From the NCBI GenBank assembly GCA_002862095.1, contig PHSQ01000003.1:372001-436000 (forward strand): a stretch of 64,000 nt of DNA, read 5' to 3'. Below the pieces are notes generated by a model that had not been told where the DNA came from, did no database searches, and saw only the letters and a list, made by a program, of their open reading frames with translations. Source of the stretch: Methylocystis sp. KS32 (GTDB lineage Bacteria; Pseudomonadota; Alphaproteobacteria; Rhizobiales; Beijerinckiaceae). This document shows, piece after piece, positions 31,115 through 40,516 of the stretch; position 1 is the stretch's first letter; every line of letters begins with the position of its first letter. Position numbers and translations under genes: made by a program.

Positions 31115-32236
31115 ATGGCGAAGCGCGACTATTACGAAATTCTAGGCGTCTCCCGAACGGCCACCGACGTCGAGATAAAAATCGCCTTTCGCAAGTCGGC
31201 GATGGAATGCCATCCCGACCGCAATCCCGGCGACAAGGCGGCCGAAGCCCGTTTCAAGGAATTGAACGAGGCCTATCAGGCCTTGTCGGACGCCCAGAAA
31301 CGGGCCGCTTACGATCGCTTCGGGCACGGCGCCTTCGAGCAGGGCGCGGGCGGCTTCTCCAGCGACGGCTTCTCGGCCTCGATGGCCGATATTTTTGAAG
31401 ACCTGTTCGGCGATGTGATGGGCCGCCGGGGCGGGCGGCAGGGCGCGAACGGGCGCGAGCGCGGGTCTGATCTTCGCTATAATATGGAGATTACGCTGGA
31501 GGAGGCGTACACGGGGAAGGCGGCTACGCTGCAAGTGCCTACCTCCGTCACCTGCGACGCCTGTGGCGGCGCGGGCGCCAAAAAAGGGTCGAAGCCGAAA
31601 ACCTGCACCACCTGCGCCGGTTACGGCAAAGTGCGAGCGCAGCAGGGCTTTTTCGCGATCGAGCGGATCTGTCCGACCTGTCAGGGGCGCGGCGAAATCA
31701 TCGATAATCCTTGCCCGTCCTGCGCGGGTTCCGGCCGCAAGGCGCTGGAGCGCACGCTTTCCGTCAATGTCCCGGCCGGGGTCGAGGACGGGACGCGCAT
31801 TCGATTGGCGGGAGAAGGCGAGGCGGGACTTCGGGGCGGGCCGGCGGGAGACCTTTATATATTCCTCTCGGTGAAACCGCATCCCTTCTTCCAGCGTGAC
31901 GGAGCGGACCTCTATTGTCGGGTGCCGATCTCAATGGTGCGCGCCGCCATCGGCGGCGAAATCTCGGTCCACGCCATCGACGGGTCGGAATGTAAGTTGA
32001 AGATTCCCGAAGGCGCCCAATCGGGCCGGCAGCTCAAGATCAAGGGCAAGGGAATGCCCGTGCTGCGCGGACGGGATCTGGGCGATCTCCACGTCCAGAT
32101 CAGCGTAGAAACGCCGCAGAACCTGACCAAGCGGCAACGCGAATTGCTCCAAGAATTCGAGCAGGAATCCTCCCATCATACCCATCCCGAGGCCACGGGC
32201 TTCTTCGCGCGGATGAAAGAGTTGTTTGGAAAATAG
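31115..32236 (+). CDS. dnaJ: Chaperone protein DnaJ (Hsp40, type I)
   Basis: Delivers clients to DnaK and stimulates its ATPase. The 373-residue product has the J domain ([15 protein letters not shown]...) with the essential HPD in [10 protein letters not shown], a Gly/Phe-rich linker, and four zinc-binding CxxCxGxG repeats ([32 protein letters not shown]). Two C-terminal substrate domains follow, with [20 protein letters not shown]. It is intact and full length despite the insertion upstream. Separation from dnaK means it needs its own promoter, presumably in 30930-31114, where I see no clear consensus. The ribosome site is weak. Confidence 0.97.
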   Translation: MAKRDYYEILGVSRTATDVEIKIAFRKSAMECHPDRNPGDKAAEARFKELNEAYQALSDAQKRAAYDRFGHGAFEQGAGGFSSDGFSASMADIFEDLFGDVMGRRGGRQGANGRERGSDLRYNMEITLEEAYTGKAATLQVPTSVTCDACGGAGAKKGSKPKTCTTCAGYGKVRAQQGFFAIERICPTCQGRGEIIDNPCPSCAGSGRKALERTLSVNVPAGVEDGTRIRLAGEGEAGLRGGPAGDLYIFLSVKPHPFFQRDGADLYCRVPISMVRAAIGGEISVHAIDGSECKLKIPEGAQSGRQLKIKGKGMPVLRGRDLGDLHVQISVETPQNLTKRQRELLQEFEQESSHHTHPEATGFFARMKELFGK

Positions 32237-32389
32237 GCGTCAATCGGCCCCGAGGGTATTATCAAACTCAACCAGGAAGGATAGGAAAGAGCGGGGGCTT
32301 CGCGCCGCGGAGCCGCCTTATTGAGTCGTCCCCTGATTTGGGGGCGTTTTGCGTGGGCAGCCAGCTGCGAACTTGAAGGCGAGAAATCC

Positions 32390-33019
32390 GTGCCGCACCC
32401 CCAGCCGTCTAGAAAAAGCATATTCGCGGACAATGCGCGTTTCCTTCGTCAGATGATCGAAAAGCCGCACATCGTCGGTGCGGTTTCCCCTTCGGGTCCC
32501 GCATTGGCCAAAGCGATGGCGAGCTATGTCGATCTGTCCCGGCCGGGGCCGATCATCGAACTCGGACCGGGCACGGGGCCGGTCACCAAGGCGCTGCTGG
32601 CTAGAGGCGTCCCGATGGAGCGACTGATTCTGGTCGAATACGAGACCAAATTCTGTCACCTGCTGGCAGAGCGTTATCCGAGCATAAAACTTATCCAGGG
32701 CGACGCCTACAGCCTCAAACAGACGCTAGAGGGACATCTGGACGGCCAGGTGGCGTCAGTGGTGTCGAGCCTGCCGCTTCTTATCCGGCCCGAGCGCGAC
32801 CGCATCGAACTGCTGCGCCAGGCCTTCGACCTGATGGGGCCGGAGGGGTTGTACATCCAATTCACTTACGGACTCACGATTTCGCCCATGCCGATCCATG
32901 CTCATGGCGTCGGCGGGGCCTATGTCGGCAAGGGTTCCGCGCCGATCCTGCTCAATTTCCCTCCCGCCCGCGTCTGGCGCTATCGGAGCGCCGGCCGTGT
33001 GGTCGGTCCAACGAAGTGA
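32390..33019 (+). CDS. PmtA-like SAM-dependent methyltransferase (phospholipid N-methyltransferase)
   Basis: A class I methyltransferase of about 209 residues. [35 protein letters not shown] resembles the N-terminus of rhizobial phosphatidylethanolamine N-methyltransferases, and [19 protein letters not shown] is the SAM-binding motif. [37 protein letters not shown] is also typical of PmtA. The probable reaction is methylation of phosphatidylethanolamine towards phosphatidylcholine, but the specificity is inferred. The track starts at a TTG (32321); the GTG at 32390 has a GAAGG/GAGA-rich stretch upstream and gives the family length. Its last codons overlap the pyrF GTG by 4 bases. Confidence 0.8.
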   Translation: MPHPQPSRKSIFADNARFLRQMIEKPHIVGAVSPSGPALAKAMASYVDLSRPGPIIELGPGTGPVTKALLARGVPMERLILVEYETKFCHLLAERYPSIKLIQGDAYSLKQTLEGHLDGQVASVVSSLPLLIRPERDRIELLRQAFDLMGPEGLYIQFTYGLTISPMPIHAHGVGGAYVGKGSAPILLNFPPARVWRYRSAGRVVGPTK

Positions 33020-33750
33020 GCGACGAGATAGGGATCGATAGCGGGCGGGATCGCATCATCGTCGCTCTCGACGTCGACAGCGTCGAGGCCGCTCGCGTTC
33101 TGATCGACGCGCTGGGCGATTCCGTTTCTTTCTACAAGATCGGCATGGAGCTCGCCTACGCCGGCGGCCTCGATCTCGCCAAGGAACTGAAACGCGCCGG
33201 CAAGCGCGTTTTTCTCGATTTGAAGCTGCACGACATCGGCGCCACCGTGGAACGCGCGACGCGACAGATCGCGCGTCTTGGCGCCGATTTTCTCACCGTG
33301 CACGCCTTTCCGCAAAGCATGCGCGCCGCGCGGGCGGGGGCTGGAGCGAGCGGTTTGCGCTTGCTCGCGGTCACCGTCCTGACCTCATACGACGACGCCG
33401 ATCTCGAAGAGGCCGGTTACGCCTTGGGGGTGACGGAGTTGGTGACGCAACGCGCCATTCAGGCGCGCAACGCCGGTATGGATGGTCTCATTCTCTCACC
33501 GCTGGAACTGGCGCCGGTCCGTGCTCTGGTCGGCGCCGATATGCTCTTGGTCTCGCCGGGGGTGCGTCCTTCCGGCGCCGACATCGGCGACCAGAAGCGT
33601 GTCATGACCCCAGGACAGGCCATTATCGCCAGCGCGAATTACCTCGTGATTGGCCGTCCCATCACGAGAGCGCCCGATCCTTGGGAGGCCGCCATTCGGA
33701 TCGCTCAGGAAATCGAAACGGCCGAGGGCGTTTCCGTCAGGAAACCATAG
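33016..33750 (+). CDS. pyrF: Orotidine 5'-phosphate decarboxylase
   Basis: Final step of UMP synthesis. The 244-residue TIM barrel has [10 protein letters not shown], the catalytic [16 protein letters not shown] (DxKxHD with Lys and Asp), TVHAF and the phosphate-binding end [25 protein letters not shown] with [14 protein letters not shown]. The start is a GTG overlapping the preceding stop (GTGA). The 3' end overlaps the convergent HAD gene by 46 bases. Confidence 0.96.
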   Translation: MSDEIGIDSGRDRIIVALDVDSVEAARVLIDALGDSVSFYKIGMELAYAGGLDLAKELKRAGKRVFLDLKLHDIGATVERATRQIARLGADFLTVHAFPQSMRAARAGAGASGLRLLAVTVLTSYDDADLEEAGYALGVTELVTQRAIQARNAGMDGLILSPLELAPVRALVGADMLLVSPGVRPSGADIGDQKRVMTPGQAIIASANYLVIGRPITRAPDPWEAAIRIAQEIETAEGVSVRKP

Positions 33751-34349
33751 CTCTTCAAGGTCGCTTCCAACTGGGCCGGGTTCAGGAACAGCGCCGCGTT
33801 CCAGCCAAGCTCTCGCGCCGCGGCGACATTCGCGGGCCTGTCGTCGATGAAAAGACACGCTTCGGGCCGCAACTCGTAGCGCCGCGTCGTAAGCCGGTAG
33901 ATGGCCGGGTCCGGCTTCGTCATCTCTTCCTCGCCCGAGACGACCACGCCCTCGAAGAGCCTGAAAAAGTCGTATAGTCGGCGCGTTTCCCGGTATTTTT
34001 CCGCGGAGAAATTGGTCAGGGCGTAAAGCGGCGCGCCTTCGTCGTGCAAGGCCTCGAGCAGTCGCACGGAACCTGTGATGGCGCCCTTCAAGGTTTCCTG
34101 CCATCTGAGGTCGAAGGCGGCGATCTGCTCCGCATATCGAGGGAAAAGCCGGCTGCGCTCCGCTACTCCCTCGACAAACGGCAGGCCTCGATCCAGCTCC
34201 AGAATCCAGTCCGCCGCGCAGACGTTTTCCAAAAACCAGTCGAGTTCGGCTTCGTCCCGAAAAATTTTGGAATAAAGGTAGCGCGGGCTCCAATCGAGCA
34301 GCACGTTGCCGATATCGAAGATTATGCTGGAAACCACTTTTTTGCTCAT
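33705..34349 (-). CDS. HAD-superfamily (IA) phosphatase
   Basis: A 214-residue haloacid dehalogenase-like hydrolase, probably a phosphatase for a small sugar or nucleotide phosphate. Motif I is [12 protein letters not shown], in the YihX-like form; motif II is ALTNFS; motif III is the Lys in MTKPDPAIY; motif IV is [10 protein letters not shown] helical cap lies between motifs I and II. The track ORF extends to 34628, but the homologous start is the ATG at 34349. Its C-terminal coding end overlaps pyrF on the other strand. Confidence 0.88.
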   Translation of the reverse strand: MSKKVVSSIIFDIGNVLLDWSPRYLYSKIFRDEAELDWFLENVCAADWILELDRGLPFVEGVAERSRLFPRYAEQIAAFDLRWQETLKGAITGSVRLLEALHDEGAPLYALTNFSAEKYRETRRLYDFFRLFEGVVVSGEEEMTKPDPAIYRLTTRRYELRPEACLFIDDRPANVAAARELGWNAALFLNPAQLEATLKSYGFLTETPSAVSIS

Positions 34350-34451
34350 GCGGGCGGATCTCTTCGCGGGATGAGGTTTGCGCGCCGGGCTCGGGGCGCC
34401 TAAAGGTAGGGTCGCAACACCCCGGCGCCATTGCAGCGGAGCCATCGACTT

Positions 34452-35231
34452 ATGCGTATCGCCAGCTGGAACGTCAATTCGGTGCGGCAAAGATTGGAGG
34501 CCTTGCGCTCCTATTTGAAGGATGCGGCGCCGGACGCGCTCTGCCTGCAGGAGCTTAAATGCGAGGACGCCGCTTTTCCGCGTCGGGAGATCGAGGACGC
34601 GGGTTATAACGTCGAGGTGCTTGGCCAAAAGACCTTTAACGGGGTCGCCCTGCTTTCCAAAACGCCGATCGAGGATGTTTCGCGCGGGCTCCCCGGGTTT
34701 GAGGATTCGCAGGCGCGCTATATCGAGGCCGTCGTCGGCGACGGCGCGGGAGGAATATACCGCATCGCCTCGATTTATCTGCCCAACGGCAATCCGCCGG
34801 CGAGCGACAAATACACCTACAAGCTCGCCTTCATGGAGGCGTTGATCCGCCGCGCGAGCGCCCTGCTGGCCGGGGAGGAGCGCGTCGTTCTAGCGGGAGA
34901 TTACAATGTCATTCCTTCGGCGGAGGATGTCTACGACCCCAAGGCCTGGTCCGGCGACGCCCTGTTCCTGCCGACGAGCCGGGCCAAATACCGCGAATTG
35001 CTCAACCTCGGATTCACCGACGCCCTGCGCGCGACGACGGACGCTCCCGGCCAATATAGTTTTTGGGATTATCAGGCCGGCGCCTGGCAGAAGAACAACG
35101 GATTGCGCATTGATCATCTGTTGCTGTCGCCGCAGGCCGCCGACCGGCTGAAAGGCGTCGAGATCGACAAGAAGATGCGAGCCGGCGACAAGCCCTCGGA
35201 TCATGTGCCGATCCGCGCCGAATTCGCCTGA
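34452..35231 (+). CDS. xth: Exodeoxyribonuclease III
   Basis: Apurinic endonuclease and 3'-5' exonuclease of base-excision repair. The 259-residue protein starts RIASWNVNSVRQRL, and has LCLQELKCEDAAFP with the metal-binding Glu, YLPNGNPP, LAGDYNVIPSAEDVYDP, FSFWDY-like YSFWDYQAGAW, RIDHLLLSP and the catalytic SDHVPIRAEF. The track's ATG at 34431 adds seven unrelated residues; the canonical start is 34452. Confidence 0.95.
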   Translation: MRIASWNVNSVRQRLEALRSYLKDAAPDALCLQELKCEDAAFPRREIEDAGYNVEVLGQKTFNGVALLSKTPIEDVSRGLPGFEDSQARYIEAVVGDGAGGIYRIASIYLPNGNPPASDKYTYKLAFMEALIRRASALLAGEERVVLAGDYNVIPSAEDVYDPKAWSGDALFLPTSRAKYRELLNLGFTDALRATTDAPGQYSFWDYQAGAWQKNNGLRIDHLLLSPQAADRLKGVEIDKKMRAGDKPSDHVPIRAEFA

Positions 35232-35234
35232 AAA

Positions 35235-36707
35235 CTATTCCCGCGGCAGCGGCGGCATCAGAGCGCGCAAGGGATGATCCGGCCAGCAGGGCTTTGAGCC
35301 GAGGTTCGAGGCCGGGTTCCGCGCCGCGCCCATCAGGCCTGCCGGCGCCGCTTCGACCCTGGCGATGTAATTGGTCGGAACTCCCCTCGGGTCGAGTTGC
35401 AGCGACGCGGTGAGCAGATCGCAGGAACTGACGGCGAAACTGGGCTGGATCAGCACGTTTTTCAGCTCCAGTCCCGGCGTGAAGGCGCCGAGCGAGACAA
35501 TCCAGAACACTGCCTTTTTCGCCCATGTTTCATCCGGCCGCAGTTTCAACGCGACGTCCGCGAAGACAAAAGCGAGGATGAAAAGCGGCGCTATGGACGC
35601 CCGCATCTCCAGATCGTTGAGGGGGCCAAAGTTGAATAAAGGCAGAGCGAGCAAAATCACGATCGAGGCGATCAACAGGCCTTGCAAGGGCCTCGCCACC
35701 CGGTCCCATAGCCAGAACAAAACAAAGGCGTGCGGAATTTCGACAACGATGAAAAGCGCATATAGCCACGGGTTCAGCGTAGACATCCCGTGAGAAAGAG
35801 AGCTGGCGTCGATGGTGAGATAATAGGCGATGGGCAGAAAGCCGGTCGCGGCGAGGACGCCGAGCCACAGTCGTTTCGAGGTCAAGAGTTTCACTCGGAC
35901 GGGCCAGGCGAGCAAAGGCATGTAGACGAGGCCCGGCAAAACCGCCAGCGGCGACCACATCAGCAGCGCCGCGAACATAACGCCCAGAAAGGCGATGTCG
36001 ACTTCCTCTCTCGGCGCGAGCAGGCAAAGCGCCGCGAAGAAGAAGCCGGGCAGCGCGTGGTTCGGCGCCCAGAACAGCTGGGTGACGGTGCTCGAATATT
36101 TCCATAATTCGAGATCGGGCCTCACCACGCCGGGCGCGCGCAAAAACTGGTCGTAGAGCGCGGGCAATATATCGAGCCCGCTGAAGACGGCGATGAGCAG
36201 CGCCAGCCGCCAACCGCCCGCCAGAGAGCCGACAATGTAAAAGACGATCCCGCACAGCAGCGTATTCTGTGCGAGGAGGGCCACATGGGCGCCCTGAACC
36301 CCGAGTAATTTTCCCGCCGCCGCAGGCAGGAGATACATGCCGAGCGGCGCGCGCAGGAAATATTCGACGCCGCGATAGGAATAATAAATCGGCGCCTGGC
36401 GCTGCGTGAGGTCGCCAAGAACGGCGTCGCGGATCAGCCAGTCAGAGTTCGGGTAAAAAAGATGCGTCTCGCCGCCAAAAAGCAGGATCGTGGTCGCGAG
36501 CGCGAGGCAGATCGCCAGCAGACGAGCATCAATCGGCGCGTCGAGAAAAAGAGCTTTGCCCGCGGAGGCGCGCGTGGAGACGAGGGCGGCCGACAATGTA
36601 ACGCCGAAGACGATGATGAGCGCGGGCGCCCATTGCAGGCTCGCTGCGAAAACCAGATCGGATGCGATGAAAAGCAGCGCGGCGAAGACGACAAGCCAGC
36701 GATTCAT
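35235..36707 (-). CDS. Polytopic membrane protein of unknown function
   Basis: I do not recognise the family. The 490-residue product has about 11-12 hydrophobic helices, an extramembrane loop near residues 85-115 (HLFYPNSDWLIRDAVLGDLTQRQAPIYYSYRG) and a soluble C-terminal segment of about 80 residues with paired Cys. The layout, with an early periplasmic loop rich in Asp and Tyr, recalls GT-C glycosyltransferases or polysaccharide ligases, and polysaccharide genes start 1 kb away, but this is speculation. It ends 3 bases from xth in convergent orientation and is divergent from rpmI. Confidence 0.75.
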   Translation of the reverse strand: MNRWLVVFAALLFIASDLVFAASLQWAPALIIVFGVTLSAALVSTRASAGKALFLDAPIDARLLAICLALATTILLFGGETHLFYPNSDWLIRDAVLGDLTQRQAPIYYSYRGVEYFLRAPLGMYLLPAAAGKLLGVQGAHVALLAQNTLLCGIVFYIVGSLAGGWRLALLIAVFSGLDILPALYDQFLRAPGVVRPDLELWKYSSTVTQLFWAPNHALPGFFFAALCLLAPREEVDIAFLGVMFAALLMWSPLAVLPGLVYMPLLAWPVRVKLLTSKRLWLGVLAATGFLPIAYYLTIDASSLSHGMSTLNPWLYALFIVVEIPHAFVLFWLWDRVARPLQGLLIASIVILLALPLFNFGPLNDLEMRASIAPLFILAFVFADVALKLRPDETWAKKAVFWIVSLGAFTPGLELKNVLIQPSFAVSSCDLLTASLQLDPRGVPTNYIARVEAAPAGLMGAARNPASNLGSKPCWPDHPLRALMPPLPRE

Positions 36708-36862
36708 TGGGCGCGGACTCTGTTGGAGGGCGAAAAAAGAGGCGATCGCCGGCAGGAGGGCCTGGCTCGGACCCCGCCAGGGAACGACGGGCGAGGCTGG
36801 GCGATCGAGAAATAGGTAAAAATGACGAATTTTTTCTTTCGCCGCGAATCCAGCTCGGCGCC

Positions 36863-36892
36863 TTGCCTTTCATCCCGGTCCCGGCCTATAAG
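36863..36892 (+). promoter_or_regulatory. Candidate sigma-70 promoter of rpmI-rplT
   Basis: TTGCCT (36863-36868) and TATAAG (36887-36892) with an 18-base spacer. It is the best vegetative promoter match in the spacer and would start transcription near 36899, just before the leader hairpin. Confidence 0.5.
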
Positions 36893-36903
36893 CGCGTCGC
36901 TAG

Positions 36904-36942
36904 ACCGCCCGGCCAGTGATGGGCTGCCGGGGCGGTTTTTTT
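36904..36942 (+). terminator. Terminator hairpin in the rpmI leader (candidate attenuator)
   Basis: ACCGCC-CGGC (36904-36913) pairs with GCCG-GGCGGT (36926-36936) with one bulged G, followed by seven T (36936-36942). No plus-strand gene lies upstream to be terminated, so it appears to act within the leader of rpmI-rplT, about 85 bases before the start codon. Confidence 0.7.
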
Positions 36943-37025
36943 CGCTCATGCGAACGCTCGCCGAATGTCTCCGTCAAGGGAACAGCGCGCGCAAAACTAA
37001 CGGGCCAAAGGCCCAGGAGAGCAAA

Positions 37026-37226
37026 ATGCCCAAGTTGAAGACCAAATCCGGCGCGAAAAAGCGCTTCAAGATCACCGGCACCGGCAAGGTGGTCTACGCC
37101 CAAAAGGGCAAGCGCCACGGCATGATCAAACGCACGAACAAGCAGATCAGAAATCTGCGGGGAACCTCCGTCCTGTTCAAGACGGATGGAGACAACATCA
37201 AGAAATACTTCCTCCCCAACGGTTGA
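37026..37226 (+). CDS. rpmI: 50S ribosomal protein L35
   Basis: A 66-residue basic component of the large ribosomal subunit ([21 protein letters not shown]...). The track begins at an in-frame codon at 36822, but AGGAG just upstream of the ATG at 37026 and the family length fix the start. GGGCC-AAA-GGCCC (37002-37014), a small hairpin, precedes the ribosome site. infC, often the first gene of this operon, is absent here. Confidence 0.97.
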   Translation: MPKLKTKSGAKKRFKITGTGKVVYAQKGKRHGMIKRTNKQIRNLRGTSVLFKTDGDNIKKYFLPNG

Positions 37227-37277
37227 TTCCCCCTCTTTCGAGCAATCGCTCGCATGGATTTCTGAAGGAGTTTCGTC

Positions 37278-37640
37278 ATGGCTCGCGTCAAACGGGGCGT
37301 TACGTCCCACGCCAAGCACAAAAAGACCCTCAAGGCCGCCAAGGGCTTTTACGGCCGCCGCAAGAACACCATCCGGGCGGCCAAGGCCGCCGTCGATCGC
37401 TCGATGCAATATGCGACGCGCGACCGCAAGGCGAAAAAGCGCACGATCCGGTCGCTATGGATTCAGCGTCTGAACGGCGCGGTGCGTGAGTTCGGCCTGA
37501 CCTACAGCCGTTTCATCGACGGACTGAACAAGGCAGGCGTCACGCTCGACCGCAAGGTGCTTTCCGACCTCGCGATCAACCAACCGGAGGCTTTCGCCGC
37601 CATCGTGGCTCAGGCCAAGGCCGCGCTTCCCGCCGCCTGA
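37278..37640 (+). CDS. rplT: 50S ribosomal protein L20
   Basis: A 120-residue RNA-binding large-subunit protein needed for assembly ([29 protein letters not shown]...). GAAGGAG precedes the ATG. In other bacteria L20 represses its own operon by binding the leader RNA; the terminator hairpin and small hairpin before rpmI are possible targets. It is cotranscribed with rpmI (51-base spacer) and ends at a terminator. Confidence 0.98.
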   Translation: MARVKRGVTSHAKHKKTLKAAKGFYGRRKNTIRAAKAAVDRSMQYATRDRKAKKRTIRSLWIQRLNGAVREFGLTYSRFIDGLNKAGVTLDRKVLSDLAINQPEAFAAIVAQAKAALPAA

Positions 37641-37665
37641 TCCGGCGGCAGGCTCAGGAAAAACC

Positions 37666-37701
37666 AAAAACCCGCTGCAGGGCTTCCGCGGCGGGTTTTT
37701 T
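37666..37701 (+). terminator. Rho-independent terminator after rplT
   Basis: AAAAACCCGC pairs with GCGGGTTTTTT around a GC-rich 15-base loop; the T-run completes an intrinsic terminator 26 bases after the rplT stop. The A-run on the other side allows it to serve the convergent gene too. Confidence 0.9.
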
Positions 37702-37726
37702 CTGCGAGGGGAGGGCGATCCCCCTG

Positions 37727-38539
37727 TCAGGGCAAAGCGTTTCTCACGTCCGAATGACGATTTTTATTCGCCAACGCGCGCCAGGCCAGAGTTGCAAAGA
37801 GCATGGAGCACTGCGCGTAGCGCGCGGTCAGACGGCGCGGATCGTTCGCCAGGCGCCAGAACCACTCGAGCCCCGCCATTTGCACGCCGCGCGGCGCCCG
37901 GACCATGTTGCCGGAGATGAAATCCAGCGCCGCGCCCACGCAAATGAATCCGACCTCCGGGCAATGGCGGAGCAGGGCTTCGGCAAGCAATTCCTGCTTT
38001 GGGGCGCCAAGCGACAGAACGCAGATGCGCGCGCCGGAGTCCTTGATACGCTGGGCGAAGGCCTTCGCGGTTTCCTCTATCCGATCCACGCGCACATGCG
38101 GCGTGTCCGCCCCCGCGATCGCGAGGCCGGGATAGCGTTTTATCAAGATATCCAGAGCCTTGCGTTGGGACGCATAGCTCGGCCCAATGAAAAAGAGAGG
38201 CAGCCCTTCCTTGGCCGCGCGCGCGCAGAGCGGTTCGACGAGATCGGCGCCGGTGGTGCGCTTTACCAATGTGCCCTGCTGGCGAAGCAGCCAGACGATG
38301 GGCCATCCGTCCGCGCTCACCAAATCCGCGCGGCTGTAGGCCGCGCGAAAGCGACGATCCTCTTTCAGTTTCACGAGGTGATCGAGATTGATTGTGAATA
38401 GCGTGAAGCCGCGCCGCGCCTTCGCGCGGTTCGCCATGATCTCGAGAGCGGATTCCATGTTCTGAAGATTAACCGAGATTTCCGAGTTCGAGGGGACCGG
38501 CAAGCTCTCGGAGAAGACAGAGGACTGAAGAGCATACAT
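37727..38539 (-). CDS. WecG/TagA/CpsF family glycosyltransferase
   Basis: A 270-residue GT26-type transferase that adds a second sugar (often N-acetylmannosamine(uronic acid)) to an undecaprenyl-linked sugar at the inner membrane. Diagnostic stretches are TINLDHLVKLKEDRRFRAAYSRADLVSADGWPIVWLLRQQG, RTTGADLVEPLC, FFIGPSYASQRKALDIL, VLSLGAPKQELLAEALL and ICVGAALDFISG. The track starts at a GTG (38554); the ATG at 38539 is used here. Facing rplT and divergent from the flippase gene, it opens the polysaccharide locus. The exact sugar is unknown. Confidence 0.9.
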   Translation of the reverse strand: MYALQSSVFSESLPVPSNSEISVNLQNMESALEIMANRAKARRGFTLFTINLDHLVKLKEDRRFRAAYSRADLVSADGWPIVWLLRQQGTLVKRTTGADLVEPLCARAAKEGLPLFFIGPSYASQRKALDILIKRYPGLAIAGADTPHVRVDRIEETAKAFAQRIKDSGARICVLSLGAPKQELLAEALLRHCPEVGFICVGAALDFISGNMVRAPRGVQMAGLEWFWRLANDPRRLTARYAQCSMLFATLAWRALANKNRHSDVRNALP

Positions 38540-39055
38540 GAGACTCACACCCACACCGCTGCATTCAATGCTTTACGGAGCCGATCGACGGATGCTCGCT
38601 TTTGGAACATCGCTCGACCCCGGGCGTAACGCAGCAAGCGAAACGCCATCGGGAGCCATTGAAGCTGGGGGGAATTGCTGATCACGTACAAGCATATATT
38701 AAATCAGGTTAATTCTCGTTCATAATTGCAATGCGGAAAGGCCGGAAGCCGCGCAAACCCGCGAATTAACCCTGCGCGCAACGACCGGGGCCGGCTCTGC
38801 GATTTGAGGCGTCGTCGCGCGACCAGAGTCCGCGCGATGGAAAACCTCGACTTAATTGTCCCGTTTTGACACGGATTTCGGAGTTTGGGCCGTCCCGAAA
38901 AGCGACGCCCGATACGCCTGCCTTTATGCTGGCGTGGAAGTATTTTGTATAAACATGTCTGGTATCAAATTATCGTGGAAAGCAGAGGGAGTTCCCTGTG
39001 TTCGCGTTGACGGTCGACGGTAGGCCGATCTCGCCATCATTCATGAGACAGCAGG
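38540..39055. other. Divergent promoter region of the polysaccharide locus
   Basis: About 515 bases between two divergent glycan genes, more AT-rich than its surroundings around 38690-38730 and 38930-38980. I expect promoters in both directions but could not assign boxes reliably. No ORF or RNA gene is evident. Confidence 0.45.
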
Positions 39056-40516
39056 ATGAAAGATCACACGGGCAAGCTGCTCCGCAATACGATCCTCTAT
39101 ATCCCAGCGCAGTTCCTTCCTCCCGCCATCCAATTCGCCACCACCGTCGGCTGGACTTATCTTCTTGACCCCGCCTCGTTCGGCATTGTCACCTTTGTGA
39201 TCGCCGCGCAGGAAATCACCGCCTATATGGGAATAACCGCCTGGTCGCTTTATGTGCTGCGCTACCATACGCGGTTCGTTGACGGCGATGCGGACCGCTT
39301 CCGCCTGATGGACAACCGCATGGCGGTCTACGCCGTCTTGGTTCAAATCATGATGTCCATTCCAATCCTGTGGACGCTCGGCGCCGCCACCGGAGCATCT
39401 CTTTTCCTCGCGACGGCGTTTTACCTCACCACCAGAACCCTGCTCATGCACTACGGCGAATGGGCGCGGGCGGAGCACAGGATCGCTCCCTATACGACAG
39501 CGCAATTGATCGGAACGGGAGCGGGTTCGGGCCTGTCCATTATCGCCATTCTATCCTTGGGGCCGCTTCCCGCCGTGGCGCTTGGAGCCCAGGCGCTCGG
39601 CCAATTGGTCGCGCTCCTGATCCTTTGCGGACAGATCGGGGTGCGCCTTCGTCTAGGCGTCTTCGACGCCGCGATTTTTGGCGAGGTCCGACGCTATGGC
39701 GTTCCCTTGATTGTCGGCGGCGTCCTTGGCTGGGCGGCCGGCAACGGTATTCGCGTTTTGGTGCAATATTCAGAGGGGCCGGTCGCGCTTGGTTTGATGT
39801 CGGTCGGATGGGGATTGGGACAAAGGATCGCCAGCGTTCTATCAATGCTGCTCACAGCCGCGGCCTATCCGCTCGCGGTCGGCAATCTGGAGCGTGGCGA
39901 CCGGCGAGGAGCGCTAAGCCAGGTGTCGTTGAATGGAGTCTTTCTTTTGGCTATTCTCGCGCCCGCTTTCGTGGGTGTGATGCTGCTGTCGAAACCTCTG
40001 ACGAACTTGCTCATCGCGGAGAATTTCCGCGAGACGACGATCGTGATCTTGCCCATAGCGATGCTTGCCGCAGCGTTACGCGGGCTGCGTCTCCACACCA
40101 GCGATCAAACCATGCTTTTGCTGGAGCGCACGGATGTTTCGATGTATGTCACCATGATTGAAACCGCGCTGAATCTGGTGTTTTGCGCCATTGGACTGCA
40201 CTTTGCCGGGGTTTATGGCGCGGCGCTCGGCATGTTGCTCGGAACGGCGATCGCCTGCGTGGGCGGTTTCTCCTACTCCTTCGCATTGCTCGGCCTGCCA
40301 ATTCCCCCGTCGGGGACTCTCATTCGAATTCTATTGACGACGGGCGTCATGGGATTTGTCGTGCGCTCTTTGCCCGAACCGACGACGATCCCTGCGCTTG
40401 TCATCGTCATATTGGCTGGCGTCCTCTGCTACGCCGTTTTCATCGTCCTCGCGTTTCCGGCCTGCAGAGTCCTTTTGGAGAAGCAGGTCCGGCGGCTTTC
40501 GGGAGCGCCCGCTTGA
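39056..40516 (+). CDS. Oligosaccharide flippase family protein (Wzx-like)
   Basis: A 486-residue inner-membrane protein with about 12-14 hydrophobic helices and the MATE/MOP-like look of Wzx flippases: LLRNTILYIPAQFLPPAIQFATTVGWTYLLDPASFG at the start, and a middle FGEVRRYGVPLIVGGVLGWAAGNGIRVLVQY. It would translocate an undecaprenyl-linked glycan unit to the periplasm. The following glycosyltransferase overlaps its stop codon, so the genes form an operon. Substrate specificity cannot be read from sequence. Confidence 0.88.
   Translation: MKDHTGKLLRNTILYIPAQFLPPAIQFATTVGWTYLLDPASFGIVTFVIAAQEITAYMGITAWSLYVLRYHTRFVDGDADRFRLMDNRMAVYAVLVQIMMSIPILWTLGAATGASLFLATAFYLTTRTLLMHYGEWARAEHRIAPYTTAQLIGTGAGSGLSIIAILSLGPLPAVALGAQALGQLVALLILCGQIGVRLRLGVFDAAIFGEVRRYGVPLIVGGVLGWAAGNGIRVLVQYSEGPVALGLMSVGWGLGQRIASVLSMLLTAAAYPLAVGNLERGDRRGALSQVSLNGVFLLAILAPAFVGVMLLSKPLTNLLIAENFRETTIVILPIAMLAAALRGLRLHTSDQTMLLLERTDVSMYVTMIETALNLVFCAIGLHFAGVYGAALGMLLGTAIACVGGFSYSFALLGLPIPPSGTLIRILLTTGVMGFVVRSLPEPTTIPALVIVILAGVLCYAVFIVLAFPACRVLLEKQVRRLSGAPA

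Noticed and set aside
33705-33750. pyrF/HAD overlap as a sequencing error
   Set aside because: Both frames are intact to their stops and both families keep their motifs upstream of the overlap; a 46-base convergent overlap is tolerable.
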